From the NCBI GenBank assembly GCA_041570195.1, contig JBFFWQ010000012.1:1-64000 (forward strand): 64,000 bases of DNA, written 5' to 3'. Position 1 is the first letter of the stretch. The number at the start of each line of letters is the position of its first letter. This stretch comes from UBA11865 sp041570195. Lineage in GTDB: Bacteria > Chloroflexota > Anaerolineae > Promineifilales > Promineifilaceae. This document shows, piece after piece, positions 16,862-25,777 of this stretch. Both the position numbers and the translations under genes were made by a program. The notes under the pieces were generated by a model that saw only the letters and a list, made by a program, of their open reading frames with translations, was not told the DNA's origin and did no database searches.

Positions 16862-16881
16862 ATACCCGCCTTCGCGGGTAT
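16862..16881. repeat. REP-like palindrome
   Basis: ATACCCGC-CTTC-GCGGGTAT, a perfect 8-bp stem with a 4-base loop, flanked by GTC and TCATCC. The layout is that of the widespread short palindromic elements of the type CATNCCCGC/GCGGGNAT. It lies between the sulfatase-like gene and lgt. Confidence 0.6.
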
Positions 16882-16922
16882 TCATCCTCGTGGGTTTTGG
16901 AACCTATTAGATCTTCTCGCTT

Positions 16923-18509
16923 CTATTCAATATAACCAAGGCCGCGCAAGCGCTGCATCAATTGCTCGTCTGCCGCGGGATCCAGCGTCGCTCCGGCCGT
17001 CAGGTTATCCCGCAGCGCTTCGGCGGCCAAGGTCATGCTCGTCAGCCGCTGGTTTAGTTCGCCAACCTCGTCTGGGCGTTCGGCCAGCCGGTCAGCGAGC
17101 TCCAGGGGATCTTGCTCCACATCGAACAACTCGTCCGCCACGTCTGCGACCTGGATCAGCTTCCAGGCATCCTTGACCACGGCCCGGCGCAGGGCCAGGC
17201 AGCGGAAGCGCTCCAGCAACTCGGGTTGGCGATGCTGGACCGCCTTGGCAAAGTTGAGCGGTGGGTAGACCTCGGCATAAGCGGTGAAGCCCTCAGGATC
17301 GCGGCCGTCGATGGTTTCCATCAGCGTCAAGCCATGCACCTCGGCCGGATCGACGTTGGGCTGGCCCTCCGGCAACCGGCCGGCAGCGTCCAGGATCGTG
17401 TGGTAGACGCGCCGGGTGCTGACTGGGCCTTCGATGCGCCGGCCGGCCGGCGTCCTGGCCGGCCAATGGACGATCAGCGGCACATGCACCAGTTCCTGGT
17501 AAGCTACGAAAGCGTGGCCGAAGTATTGGTGCTCGCCCAGGCCATCGCCGTGATCAGAAACGATCACCGTCAGGGTGTCCCGGGCCCGGTCTCGCCCCTT
17601 CAGCACGTCAAATAACCGGCCCAGGTAATCGTCCTGGTAGGCGACCTCGGCGTCATACATATCGCTCAGTACCCGGCTTTCCAGCTCGGGCATCGGTTCC
17701 TCCAAGGGCGCGGCCCAACGATACGCTTCCCGGTTCCAGCGGCGCATGATGTCCCGCGCCTCGCGGTCTGTCTGCATATAAGGCGCGACCTGCTCGACGT
17801 ATTCGCCCGGCGGCCGGTACGGCAAGTGAGTCTCCATCAAGTTCAGGAACAGGAACATCGGTTGTTCCGTTTTGCTTTGCTCTCTTGCCTCCAGGAAACG
17901 CGAGACATCGCGCACCGAGCGGGCGTTTTGGCCCTTGAAATGGGCCATCTGCGACCAGATAGGCGTCAGCCAGGCATTGAGCGATACCCGGAAGGCCAGG
18001 TCTGACTGGCCGAAGAAGTTCTGAATTGGATAAGAGATGCGGCGGAGGAATTGGGTATAGCTCTCGAGCAACCGGTTCAGCGGCCAGGGCAAGCCCGTTG
18101 ATTGTCCGGGCATGCTGGGGATAGCGCCGCCGTAATTATAAAAGGTCTGAAAGCCGCGCTTGAGCCCGTTATTGAGTATGCCTACGAGCGGGTTGTTGCA
18201 AAAACCAATCGTCTGGTAGCCGGCCGCGCTCAGAACCTCGGCCAGGTGCGGCCGGTCCGGGCCCAGGCTCCGGTCAGATTGGATGAGCTGGTGGGCGGTC
18301 GGATAAAGGCCGGTGAACAGCGATCCATGGCTGGGAATAGTCCATTGGGCCGGCGAGACGGCCTGTTCAAAGAGTGTCCCTTCTCCGGCGAAGCGGTCCA
18401 GATTAGGCGTGATGCTGTCCCCTGACTGGCGGCCGTCGTAACCGTAACAACCCAGACGGTCCGCCCGCTGGGTGTCGAGAACGATGAAAATGATGTCCGG
18501 TTGATGCAT
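16923..18509 (-). CDS. Sulfatase-like alkaline-phosphatase-superfamily hydrolase
   Basis: A protein of 528 residues of the sulfatase fold. The N-terminal IIFIVLDTQRADRLGCYGY supplies the metal-binding aspartate (D12). A late block VIVSDHGDGLGEHQYFGH supplies the second metal site, with the usual GEH. Where classical sulfatases have C/S-x-P-S-R, the sequence is WTIPSHGSLFTG, so the formylglycine position is Thr57 and the following Arg is His. This pattern is shared by a sizeable group of sulfatase-like enzymes whose chemistry may be phosphodiester or phosphotransfer. No signal peptide is seen. ATG 18509 overlaps the upstream TGA (TGATG), which indicates translational coupling to the preceding membrane protein gene. 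Confidence 0.8.
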   Translation of the reverse strand: MHQPDIIFIVLDTQRADRLGCYGYDGRQSGDSITPNLDRFAGEGTLFEQAVSPAQWTIPSHGSLFTGLYPTAHQLIQSDRSLGPDRPHLAEVLSAAGYQTIGFCNNPLVGILNNGLKRGFQTFYNYGGAIPSMPGQSTGLPWPLNRLLESYTQFLRRISYPIQNFFGQSDLAFRVSLNAWLTPIWSQMAHFKGQNARSVRDVSRFLEAREQSKTEQPMFLFLNLMETHLPYRPPGEYVEQVAPYMQTDREARDIMRRWNREAYRWAAPLEEPMPELESRVLSDMYDAEVAYQDDYLGRLFDVLKGRDRARDTLTVIVSDHGDGLGEHQYFGHAFVAYQELVHVPLIVHWPARTPAGRRIEGPVSTRRVYHTILDAAGRLPEGQPNVDPAEVHGLTLMETIDGRDPEGFTAYAEVYPPLNFAKAVQHRQPELLERFRCLALRRAVVKDAWKLIQVADVADELFDVEQDPLELADRLAERPDEVGELNQRLTSMTLAAEALRDNLTAGATLDPAADEQLMQRLRGLGYIE

Positions 18510-20851
18510 CAATTCAATTCTAACGTAAGCGTATATTCACCGCCGCCATCGGCGTACTCGCCAACCACAATAGTATACTCGCCTGTCTCGTCCAGGTTGT
18601 AGTCAGCCAGTTGCTCTTCATCGCCGGTTAAGGTCTCGTCCACGATCTCCAAGACGGTGCCGTCCGGATCAAAGAGGACAAAGAAGCCATCGAGCTCTGG
18701 GCCGCTGGCCAAAATGATGGTCGCCTCGGCCGGTCCGTCGAGGGCGAATTTCCAGGCATGGGTCTCGTCTTCGGCCAGGGCGCCAGTGACCGGCTCGCCA
18801 TCGGTCAGCTCACCCTGCTCGACGGCGCCCATTTCCCCGGGCGTCACGGCGACCAAAGTCAGCGTATAGCTGCCGCCATCGTCAAAGAAGTCGCGCACGA
18901 CGATCGCATACTCTTGCCCGGCCTCGAACTCGATCAAGTTGAGGCGTTCCTCGTCGCCCTCAAAGGTGGAGTCGGCCGCGGCCAACAACCCGCCGTCGGC
19001 ATCATACAATTCCAGAATGCCGTCCATATCCTCCCCGGCCTGGAGGACGATATTGACGACGGCCGGCCCGTCGGCGAAGATCCAGCCGTGAGCCTGATCG
19101 GCGTCCAACGTCTCCTCTACGCTGTCATCCAGAAAGATGGGGCCCTGAATGTCGGCATCAAGCACCGACCCGCCCGGCCCGCCCGGCGTTGCCTCCGGTT
19201 CCGGTTCATCTGGGGCCGGCTCATCTTCTGGCGGCTCTTCCTCGGGCAGGTCGCTAGTGCCCGGTAGGTCGCTAGTGCCCGGTAGGTCGCTAGTGATCAG
19301 CTCGGCTTCTACAGCTTCGTCGGCGACGCCCGTGGGGCAAAGAGCCATGTCTTCCTGTACCAAACAATCGTCAAGCGCCGGCTCGGCCGCCAACGGCCCC
19401 AGTCGAATCAGGCGATCCAGCGTATTGTCGAGACCTTCGGCGCTGGCAGCCAGGACGATCACTTGTCGGCTCTCGTCTTCTGCGACAAACAGGATCAACG
19501 CCGTCCCGGCCATCTGCACATCGCCCAAATCAGACGTGATGCGCCGGGTCTTTTCTTTCTCGTCGGCAGCGGATCCCTCGCCTGTCCCGGCCTCTTCGCC
19601 GGCCGCCGGTTCCTCGGCGCCGCTAGCTTCTTCTGCCGCTGGCTCCCCGGCCGCTGGCTCCGTTTCCACCGGGGGATCAATGAGCAAGCTCACGCCGGCC
19701 GCCTCTAATACCTCGGTCAGCTCTCCTGACTGATTGTAGAGACCGGCATATAGCACATCGGCCTGGTTCCCGGGCTCGTCGACCAAGGTAAGCTGGCGGC
19801 CGGAGCGGCCCAGAGCATCTTGTAGACCAACGACCTCGTCGAAGGCATTTGGCCCCAGCTCCGGATCGCCCGTGTAGACCAGGTCAATTTCATCACCGAA
19901 ATAAAACGGGAAATCGGTAAGCACATACTCCCGCTCTGCGCCGGTCAGGAAATCAGCCACCTGGCTGATAAAGCGACTGTTGTCATATACGGTGTAGTAA
20001 GGTTCGGACAGGAAGTCGATGTCGCCCAGGGCCAGGACCTGATCTTCACCACCCAGAGCGCCCAGGGCCAGGCCGCCGCTGCGGTCGGTGGCCGAGGACC
20101 AGGTATCGTCGCCGGCCGAAAGAAGCGAGCGGCCATCTGGGCCGACCTGGATAGAGTGGCTGCCATAGAAGGCCAATTGCTCCACATCCTTGGTCAGCGA
20201 GGAGTCAGCCATGCCAGCCTGGTCCAGGACGATGTTCTGGAAGTTGCCCTCGTTGTCGACGGTGTTGTAAAGATAGTCGCCGCTGAAGACCAGGTCGAAG
20301 GCGTTGGCCAGGCTGTTCAGGGCGATGTCGTCCGTATCGATGCTATAGCTGAAGGGATCGAAATCCTCCTGTTCGTCAAAGGTCAGCTCAAATCGGGTGG
20401 GGTCGCCGACGAGCAGCACGCGGCCGCCCCGCGCCACGAAGTCGGAAAGGGCCAGGATTTCGTCTTCGTCATAGGCAGCCATGGGCGCGATGGCAACAAA
20501 GGCACTGACCGGCCGCAAGGCGGTGGCCAGGTCGCCGTCTTTGTAGGCCAACAACTCGTAGCCACGGGCAGCCAGGCGGCTGTCCAGATAGCTGATCTCG
20601 GCCAGTTCAAAACGATTGTCGTGCGCCGCGTCGAGCAGCACCCAGCCCTGACCCACCTCGGGATCGTCGACAAAGGCGCTGGCAGCAGGTGTGGGCACCC
20701 GGGCCGGCACGCCGGCCGGCTCGTAGACCGGCGGCTCCTGCCGCTCGGCGCCGTCCAGACCATAATAGCGCAGGTAGCGCAGCGCTGACGGCAGCAACAA
20801 CAAGACAATGAAGACAACCAGATAGATGAAGTAGACGACGGCTCGGCGCAT
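18509..20851 (-). CDS. DUF4350-like membrane protein with C-terminal PPC domains
   Basis: A 780-residue protein with one N-terminal membrane segment (residues 5-25). A domain at about 60-300 follows, in which RGGRVLLVGDP resembles the GATase-like DUF4350 fold. An acidic Pro/Glu-rich region with three copies of TSDLPG (about residues 520-545) leads to two tandem pre-peptidase C-terminal (PPC) beta domains at about 600-690 and 700-780. PPC hallmarks are ILELYDADGGLLAAADSTFEGDEE and GEYTIVVGEYADGGGEYTLTLEL. The orientation implies an extracytoplasmic C terminus. Function is unknown; PPC domains usually serve in folding, export or binding. It is the first gene of a coupled pair with the sulfatase-like gene. 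Confidence 0.7.
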   Translation of the reverse strand: MRRAVVYFIYLVVFIVLLLLPSALRYLRYYGLDGAERQEPPVYEPAGVPARVPTPAASAFVDDPEVGQGWVLLDAAHDNRFELAEISYLDSRLAARGYELLAYKDGDLATALRPVSAFVAIAPMAAYDEDEILALSDFVARGGRVLLVGDPTRFELTFDEQEDFDPFSYSIDTDDIALNSLANAFDLVFSGDYLYNTVDNEGNFQNIVLDQAGMADSSLTKDVEQLAFYGSHSIQVGPDGRSLLSAGDDTWSSATDRSGGLALGALGGEDQVLALGDIDFLSEPYYTVYDNSRFISQVADFLTGAEREYVLTDFPFYFGDEIDLVYTGDPELGPNAFDEVVGLQDALGRSGRQLTLVDEPGNQADVLYAGLYNQSGELTEVLEAAGVSLLIDPPVETEPAAGEPAAEEASGAEEPAAGEEAGTGEGSAADEKEKTRRITSDLGDVQMAGTALILFVAEDESRQVIVLAASAEGLDNTLDRLIRLGPLAAEPALDDCLVQEDMALCPTGVADEAVEAELITSDLPGTSDLPGTSDLPEEEPPEDEPAPDEPEPEATPGGPGGSVLDADIQGPIFLDDSVEETLDADQAHGWIFADGPAVVNIVLQAGEDMDGILELYDADGGLLAAADSTFEGDEERLNLIEFEAGQEYAIVVRDFFDDGGSYTLTLVAVTPGEMGAVEQGELTDGEPVTGALAEDETHAWKFALDGPAEATIILASGPELDGFFVLFDPDGTVLEIVDETLTGDEEQLADYNLDETGEYTIVVGEYADGGGEYTLTLELN
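19245..19298. repeat. In-gene 18-bp tandem repeat
   Basis: The unit AGGTCGCTAGTGCCCGGT occurs about three times in a row and encodes TSDLPG on the minus strand within the DUF4350-like protein. The copies are nearly identical at DNA level, so the array is recent and probably variable in copy number. Confidence 0.75.
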
Positions 20852-20878
20852 GATGGTTCTCGCTAAGGAATACAGCCT

Positions 20879-21769
20879 CTAACCGGCCGGCGGCGGTTCA
20901 ATGTAGCGGAAGTAAAGACCGGCCGGCAGATCTTCCGGCGGCGCCCACAGCGCGCTGGGGTCAACGGCCGCAGGCGCATAACTCTCGGCAGGTTCATCGT
21001 CGAACTGGTCCGGAAAGGTCAACGGAAATAACTCAACCAATTCATAGGATGCCAGGCCGGCCAAGTCGGCCGCCCGCCGCACGACCTGGTCGCCCGACGT
21101 AAGCCCATCAATCAGGCCCATTTCCTCGGCCTGCACGCCGCTAAATATCTCGGCCCGCGAAAGGACCTCGGGCTCTACCTGAAGTCGCTCGCCCCGGCCG
21201 CTGGTAACGGCTTCCAGGAAGGCGAACTTGGCCATCTCCATCTGGCGCAATGTGCCATCCTGGGTGCCGCCAAATGCTTTGTACGGGCCGGTGGTTATCA
21301 ACTCTTCGTCCAGGAAGACGGGGCCAGGCAGGATGGCGATGACGCCGATGCTGCCCACGTTGGAAGTCGGCTTGGCGTAGATCTCATCGGCCGCGGCGGC
21401 CACGTAGTAAGCGCCGCTGGCGGCCATGAGGTCAACAGAGGCCACCACCGGCATCTGCTCGCGGGTATTCAGTACATCCAGGAATAGTTCTTCGCTGTAA
21501 GCCGCCGAGCCGCCAGGGCTATTAACGGCCAGGACAACCGCCTTGAAGGCCGGATCTTGCCGGGCATAGGCCAGTTGAGCGGCGAATTCGGCCGCCGTAT
21601 CGCCAAAGATATCGTAATTCAGGCGAATGACGCCAATTTTCGGCTCCGGAACCAATCGGGGGGCCAGGTACAGGCCCAGCACCAGCGGCAAAACGACGAT
21701 CACCAGGAACGTCATAATCATCTGCAGCGGCGAGCGCCGCCGCTCCGGGCCGTTGTTTTCCTCAGCCAT
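20879..21769 (-). CDS. sppA: Signal peptide peptidase SppA, S49 family
   Basis: A protein of about 296 residues. One N-terminal membrane segment (MIMTFLVIVVLPLVLGLYLAP) is followed by a single S49 peptidase domain. Typical blocks are LAVNSPGGSAAYSEELF, the catalytic serine in MAASGAYYVAAAADEIYA (about S118) and a lysine in GPYKAFGG (about K164) at the position of the general base. TSNVGSIGVI follows the serine as usual. It degrades leftover signal peptides in the membrane. ATG 21769 with GGAGAAGGAG immediately upstream is the start; the frame stays open for 34 more codons upstream but that part is not conserved and lies outside the gene. Spacing to the downstream DUF4350-like gene is short, so they may share a transcript. 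Confidence 0.9.
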   Translation of the reverse strand: MAEENNGPERRRSPLQMIMTFLVIVVLPLVLGLYLAPRLVPEPKIGVIRLNYDIFGDTAAEFAAQLAYARQDPAFKAVVLAVNSPGGSAAYSEELFLDVLNTREQMPVVASVDLMAASGAYYVAAAADEIYAKPTSNVGSIGVIAILPGPVFLDEELITTGPYKAFGGTQDGTLRQMEMAKFAFLEAVTSGRGERLQVEPEVLSRAEIFSGVQAEEMGLIDGLTSGDQVVRRAADLAGLASYELVELFPLTFPDQFDDEPAESYAPAAVDPSALWAPPEDLPAGLYFRYIEPPPAG

Positions 21770-21964
21770 CTCTCCTTCTCCTCGAACAAAAAGGCGTCCT
21801 GTAAAAAGGGGCCGCTGACCGGTAGCATAGCATGTTGAACCTAAACCTGCCAGCGGCCGCCAGCCGCTCAAGGTGCATGCTGAAATGGCGATCGATGTCT
21901 ACCAACTGCGTTCTTACTCGGCCGTAACTGCACCAAGTTGCGGCGGCCGAGAGCAGGTGGCCCC

Positions 21965-22396
21965 CTATCCCCGGCGGCAGGCGATGCTGACGTAGTAAAG
22001 CAGCTGCAGGATGACCGTGATGGCCGCGGCCACATAGGTCGACGCGGCCGCGAACAAAATCCGCCGCGAACCACTTCGATCCTGCTCGCCATCCATCAGG
22101 CCGGCCTGGTCCAGCAGCTTGAGCCCGCGCCGGCTGGCGTCGAATTCCACCGGCAAGGTCAGGGTGGAAAAGAGCACTACCAGGGCGTAGAAGATCACCC
22201 CCAATATAAAGGCGCCGGTCAAGTTGCAGATCAGGCCCACCAGGATGAGTACGTAGGCGATCTGGGGGCTGAAGCGCACGGCCGGCACCAGCACGTTGTG
22301 CATTGAGATCAGCAACCATCCATTCTCGTGTTGCTGGGCGTACCCCAGCTCGTGGGCCAAAATAGCCATGGCGGCCACCGAATGTTTGCCAGCCAC
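21965..22396 (-). pseudogene. Truncated YugP-type zinc metallopeptidase
   Basis: The 143-residue frame matches the C-terminal part of membrane-bound zinc metallopeptidases of the YugP family (PF04298). It starts at KHSVAAMAILAHELGYAQQ, corresponding to SVAAIAVAAHEVGHAIQ of intact members, and continues with TLPVEFDASRRGLKLLDQAGL and two membrane helices. About 80-90 N-terminal residues that precede this point in the family are missing, and the upstream DNA (22397-22560) contains no sign of them. The second zinc ligand is lost: HExxH reads HELGY, a CAC-to-TAC change. Both defects point to a decayed gene. Confidence 0.65.
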
Positions 22397-22456
22397 TTCC
22401 TCTCAATTGGCGTCGATTCCCCGCGATTATAGCTCCCCGAGCAGCGTTGGACGATT

Positions 22457-22491
22457 GTTGGCTGCTAGCTGTGAGCTGTCAGCCTTTGGCT
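22457..22491. repeat. 7-nt-period intergenic element
   Basis: Five units in register: GTTGGCT, GCTAGCT, GTGAGCT, GTCAGCC, TTTGGCT. Confidence 0.75.
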
Positions 22492-22606
22492 TCCGGCAAG
22501 AGTTGGCCACTTCATCCCTCATCCTTCCTCCGATGCCAAGATAATGAAACACCGATCAAGTGCAAGATCGTCAAGACGGAGTCTAGACGGAATCAAGTCC
22601 GAACCG

Positions 22607-22655
22607 TGTCAAAACCCCTGTCAAAACCCCTATTAAAACACCCTATCAAAACCCC
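22607..22655. repeat. Degenerate TCAAAACCCC tandem array
   Basis: Units TCAAAACCCC-TG, TCAAAACCCC-TAT, TAAAACACCC-TA and TCAAAACCCC-T follow one another with 12-13 nt spacing and end directly at TTGACA (22656). It could be an operator array for the promoter there. Confidence 0.6.
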
Positions 22656-22685
22656 TTGACAAGGGCCCCAAATCTATAGTACGCT
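22656..22685 (+). promoter_or_regulatory. Putative promoter of the SdrD-like gene
   Basis: TTGACA (22656-22661), an 18-base spacer and TACGCT (22680-22685). A perfect -35 with a mediocre -10; a TATAGT nearer by is only 13 bases away. A transcript from here would carry a leader of about 330 bases before ATG 23024. Confidence 0.4.
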
Positions 22686-22689
22686 GTTC

Positions 22690-23023
22690 ATATCGGAGCG
22701 GGGAAACATAACTCTCTGCTGGTCCGTGGGTGTGCCTGGCGCGGGCGTGGGACCAGCTGAAGGGGCTGAGCTGTAGAGCCAACCCTCGCTGCGCGACCGC
22801 CGATGAACAACCGAATAAGCGATCAAGGAGGTGAGTAGCCAGAAGAAAGAACACTCTTTTTTAGCCGCCTTGCCGGATCGCCGCGGCATTGGCCCTCGGT
22901 TCCGGCCTGACCTTTTGTGAACGGCCGGGGCGCCTGGGCGCGCGGCCACATGGCCCGCCCGGCGCTCCTGATGGCGAACTGGGCACTGCGACCCTTCGCC
23001 ACAACTCGGGGAGGATATCTGAA
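22690..23023 (+). other. Long untranslated leader before the SdrD-like gene
   Basis: No gene is recognised. The stretch is GC-rich with several short inverted repeats and an isolated AAGGAGGTG (22825-22833) that could start only a short peptide. No known riboswitch pattern was matched. Confidence 0.35.
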
Positions 23024-25777
23024 ATGAAAAAGTTTATCATGCTCGCTGCAGTGGGCTGTCTGCTCCTGCTGGCTGCGTTTGTGATTACCTTGAGCCAGGA
23101 TGTCAGTGCGGAGGTGCTGCCGCCCGGCGGAGGCTCCGGCGCCATTTTCACCACCGTCCCGGATGGCACCATCGTCAACGAGAATGTCCATTACGAGGGC
23201 AGGCATTACGTGTACCTGGATGGTGGGCCCAAGCAAAACGCGCCGGCCCATGCGGCCGGGTTGGACGAAGGCTTTTACGTCTTCCAGATCACAGACCCGC
23301 CGGGCAAACTCCTGCTCTCGCGGGATCCGGCCCGCTGCCGCATCGTGCACGTTAACGCGGCCGGGGTGATCGATCAATTGATGGTCCCGACTGACAATTC
23401 AGTCACCGATCCGGACGGCAATACCGTCGTCAGCTACACCGGCGCTGGCACAGACAACTGGCAGGATGCCGCCCTCAAAGGCAAAGCACTCGCCTATGAT
23501 GGCGAGCCTTGCCATGTGCCAGGTCCCGATCCAGATTCAGCGCCGGGGACATACGCCCCGACGCCAGATATCACGGGTGTTGGGCGGCACGACACGAACC
23601 CGGATGTGGACCACAATGACGTGGGCGCTATCGTCGTCCAGATGATGCCCTACGGCTTGACGCCCAACCCGGGTGGCGTTTACAAAGCGTGGATGACGCC
23701 CATCCAGGCCTATAATGATATCAAGGGTGCCGACCTGAACTATGTGCCCAACCAGCTAGCAAAGGGCAAGCAGAAGCCGCACCCATGCGTTGACTTCTGC
23801 GCGGCCGCCGATCCCGGCTTTGTGCCGTCACACCGCTACACCAAGACCGACAATTTCAAAGTGACGGAGAAGTTCCCGGCCGAGATCCTGGTGCGCAAGT
23901 TCCACGACCTGAACGGCGACGGCATCTGGCAGATGGATACCGAGCCTGAGATCGGGGTCAACCAGTGCGTGGACAAGAACGGGGCGTTCGTGACCCCATG
24001 TCCGCCAGGCGGCTGGCCATACGACTTCACCGAACCACTGGATGGGGGAACGAAGACAGACACCTTCTACACGCCATTCACCCATGTGGCCGCGTTCCCC
24101 GGCACATATTCGGCCGAGGAATTCTACTTCGAAGACATCGACAACGGCGGCTACATTAAGTGGCGCCAGACCGCGTCCTGGCTTGATGGAACCTACCAGG
24201 ATCCGTTCCAGAAGAAGGTGGATGTCGCGGTTCTGGCCAGTGCGCCAGGAGAGCAGCACGAAATTCGCTTCGGCAACACACTTCTGGCCCAAATCCGTGG
24301 TAAGAAGGTCATCGACTACGACGCGGATGGCGTCATCGATGAAGGAGATGTCTGCCCAAGCGCCGCCGCCGATCCGGTCAATCACGCGGGCTGCGCCGGC
24401 GTGACCGTGAATCTCTCAGGAATGGATAACCTCGGGCGGGCGGTCAGTGATTCTACCACCACCGCCGAAGACGGTTCGTTCGCCTTCAAGGACCTTTGGC
24501 CTGGAACCTATAACGTGACCATCGTGGAGCCCGCCGGCTTCAATTGCTCCTATCCGACTCCATGTGAGTACACCGGCATCGTGCTGAACAGCGGCGACGA
24601 CGTCTTCCTGGGCGATGAAGTTAAAGACGCCAGCTTCGCCGACTGGACGCCCGGCAAGAAACGGGGCATGAAATTCGGAGACACCAATGGCAACGGTCAG
24701 AAAGATGATGGTGAACCCGGCCTTGGCGGTTGGAACATCCATCTGCTCAAGTGGGTCGCTGGCGCCTGGGTGCATGTAGACACCACCACTTTCACCAACC
24801 CGGATGGGACGTATGAATTCACCGGGCTTATGCCTGGCGTCCAATACGCGGTCTGCGAAGTCTTGAAGCCTGGCTGGACGCAGACTTATCCTTCGGCCGA
24901 CGGCTACCTCGACTGCCTCTTCGTCCCCATCCACGGTCCGTTTGGATATGACTTCGAGCTGGTTTCCGGTGAAGTGGAAGACGGCAACGACTTCGGCAAC
25001 TTCAAGAACGTCGACGTCACCGCCTGCAAGCTGAAGGACATCGACGGTTACCTGGCGACCACCGACGACCAGTCACCGGCTCCCGGTTGGCCGGTTTACC
25101 TGACCATTACTGGCGTCCGGCAAGAGCCGACCCAATATACGGGGCCCGATGGCTGCTACACGTGGGAGGACCTGGGGCCATTGCCCGCGGGTGGCTACTA
25201 TGACGTGGGCGAGGACCCGCAGCCCGGTTGGATCGCCTTAACGGATACCTATCACGAGTTCGAGTCACCGCCCCAGTCCGGCGCTTCCTACTCCTTCACC
25301 TTCGTCAACACCCCCACCCAGGGCTGCACGCCTGGCTTCTGGCAGGGTGGCTCGGCTGGTGGGCAGGCCGGCGGCCGGTGGCTGTGGGATACGAACGGCT
25401 TGTTCTCCGATGTCATCAGCGACCCCGACTGGATCGCCTCAGGCGGAGAGGGCGCCAATCCTTACAATCATGACGACGACTTCTGCGCCTTCTTTGGCGG
25501 CTGCAGCACGCCTTCAGAGACGATGTGGCACTTCGTCAACCCCGACATGTGGGAGGTCAACGACGATTTCCATAAGGCAGCGCGCTCGCTGACGGCGGCT
25601 TATCTCAATGCCTCTTGGGGCATGGCCTACGCATACACCACCGCTGAACTTGAGGCGATGTGGGCCGATGCGCTGGCCAACGGCACGCTCTTGGATCTGC
25701 ACCACGACCTCGACGATGCCAATAACTTCTTCAACAACCCGCTTGGCAGTTGCCCGATCAGCGCCAGCATTCCCTAA
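23024..25777 (+). CDS. Secreted SdrD-like (prealbumin-fold) surface protein
   Basis: A 917-residue exported protein. The signal peptide MKKFIMLAAVGCLLLLAAFV and following ends near DVSAE. The first ~400 residues are of unknown fold, with a DLNGDGIWQMDTEPEIGVNQC block typical of SdrD/Cna-B-type repeats. SdrD B-like domains follow at roughly 430-530 (KVIDYDADGVIDEGDVCPS), 545-660 (FGDTNGNGQKDDGEPGLGGW) and 665-760, each with the calcium-site-like D-x-D/N-x-D-G pattern. The C-terminal ~150 residues begin CTPGFWQGG, a Cys/Trp-rich end domain common in secreted Chloroflexota proteins. No sortase LPxTG motif or C-terminal anchor is present. GGGAGGA precedes ATG 23024; an upstream open frame from 22889 is not supported. 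A strong hairpin follows. Confidence 0.85.
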   Translation: MKKFIMLAAVGCLLLLAAFVITLSQDVSAEVLPPGGGSGAIFTTVPDGTIVNENVHYEGRHYVYLDGGPKQNAPAHAAGLDEGFYVFQITDPPGKLLLSRDPARCRIVHVNAAGVIDQLMVPTDNSVTDPDGNTVVSYTGAGTDNWQDAALKGKALAYDGEPCHVPGPDPDSAPGTYAPTPDITGVGRHDTNPDVDHNDVGAIVVQMMPYGLTPNPGGVYKAWMTPIQAYNDIKGADLNYVPNQLAKGKQKPHPCVDFCAAADPGFVPSHRYTKTDNFKVTEKFPAEILVRKFHDLNGDGIWQMDTEPEIGVNQCVDKNGAFVTPCPPGGWPYDFTEPLDGGTKTDTFYTPFTHVAAFPGTYSAEEFYFEDIDNGGYIKWRQTASWLDGTYQDPFQKKVDVAVLASAPGEQHEIRFGNTLLAQIRGKKVIDYDADGVIDEGDVCPSAAADPVNHAGCAGVTVNLSGMDNLGRAVSDSTTTAEDGSFAFKDLWPGTYNVTIVEPAGFNCSYPTPCEYTGIVLNSGDDVFLGDEVKDASFADWTPGKKRGMKFGDTNGNGQKDDGEPGLGGWNIHLLKWVAGAWVHVDTTTFTNPDGTYEFTGLMPGVQYAVCEVLKPGWTQTYPSADGYLDCLFVPIHGPFGYDFELVSGEVEDGNDFGNFKNVDVTACKLKDIDGYLATTDDQSPAPGWPVYLTITGVRQEPTQYTGPDGCYTWEDLGPLPAGGYYDVGEDPQPGWIALTDTYHEFESPPQSGASYSFTFVNTPTQGCTPGFWQGGSAGGQAGGRWLWDTNGLFSDVISDPDWIASGGEGANPYNHDDDFCAFFGGCSTPSETMWHFVNPDMWEVNDDFHKAARSLTAAYLNASWGMAYAYTTAELEAMWADALANGTLLDLHHDLDDANNFFNNPLGSCPISASIP

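Larger units (their letters stand above)
22407..22655. other. Gene-free spacer with heptad and TCAAAACCCC repeats
   Basis: No coding signal on either strand. It holds a 7-nt-period block (22457-22491) and a run of TCAAAACCCC-type units (22607-22655) that abuts a -35 box. Confidence 0.5.

Noticed and set aside
21770..21871. 34-codon N-terminal extension of SppA
   Set aside because: A strong ribosome-binding site directly precedes ATG 21769 and the extension is not conserved-looking.
22607..22655. CRISPR-like repeat run
   Set aside because: Units are only 10 bases, degenerate, and without spacers of constant length.
22690..23023. Possible riboswitch in the leader of the SdrD-like gene
   Set aside because: The consensus of cyclic-di-GMP and other known classes could not be matched by eye.
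22889..23023. Upstream extension of the SdrD-like protein
   Set aside because: It would hide the signal peptide; GGGAGGA and a typical MKKF start lie at 23024.
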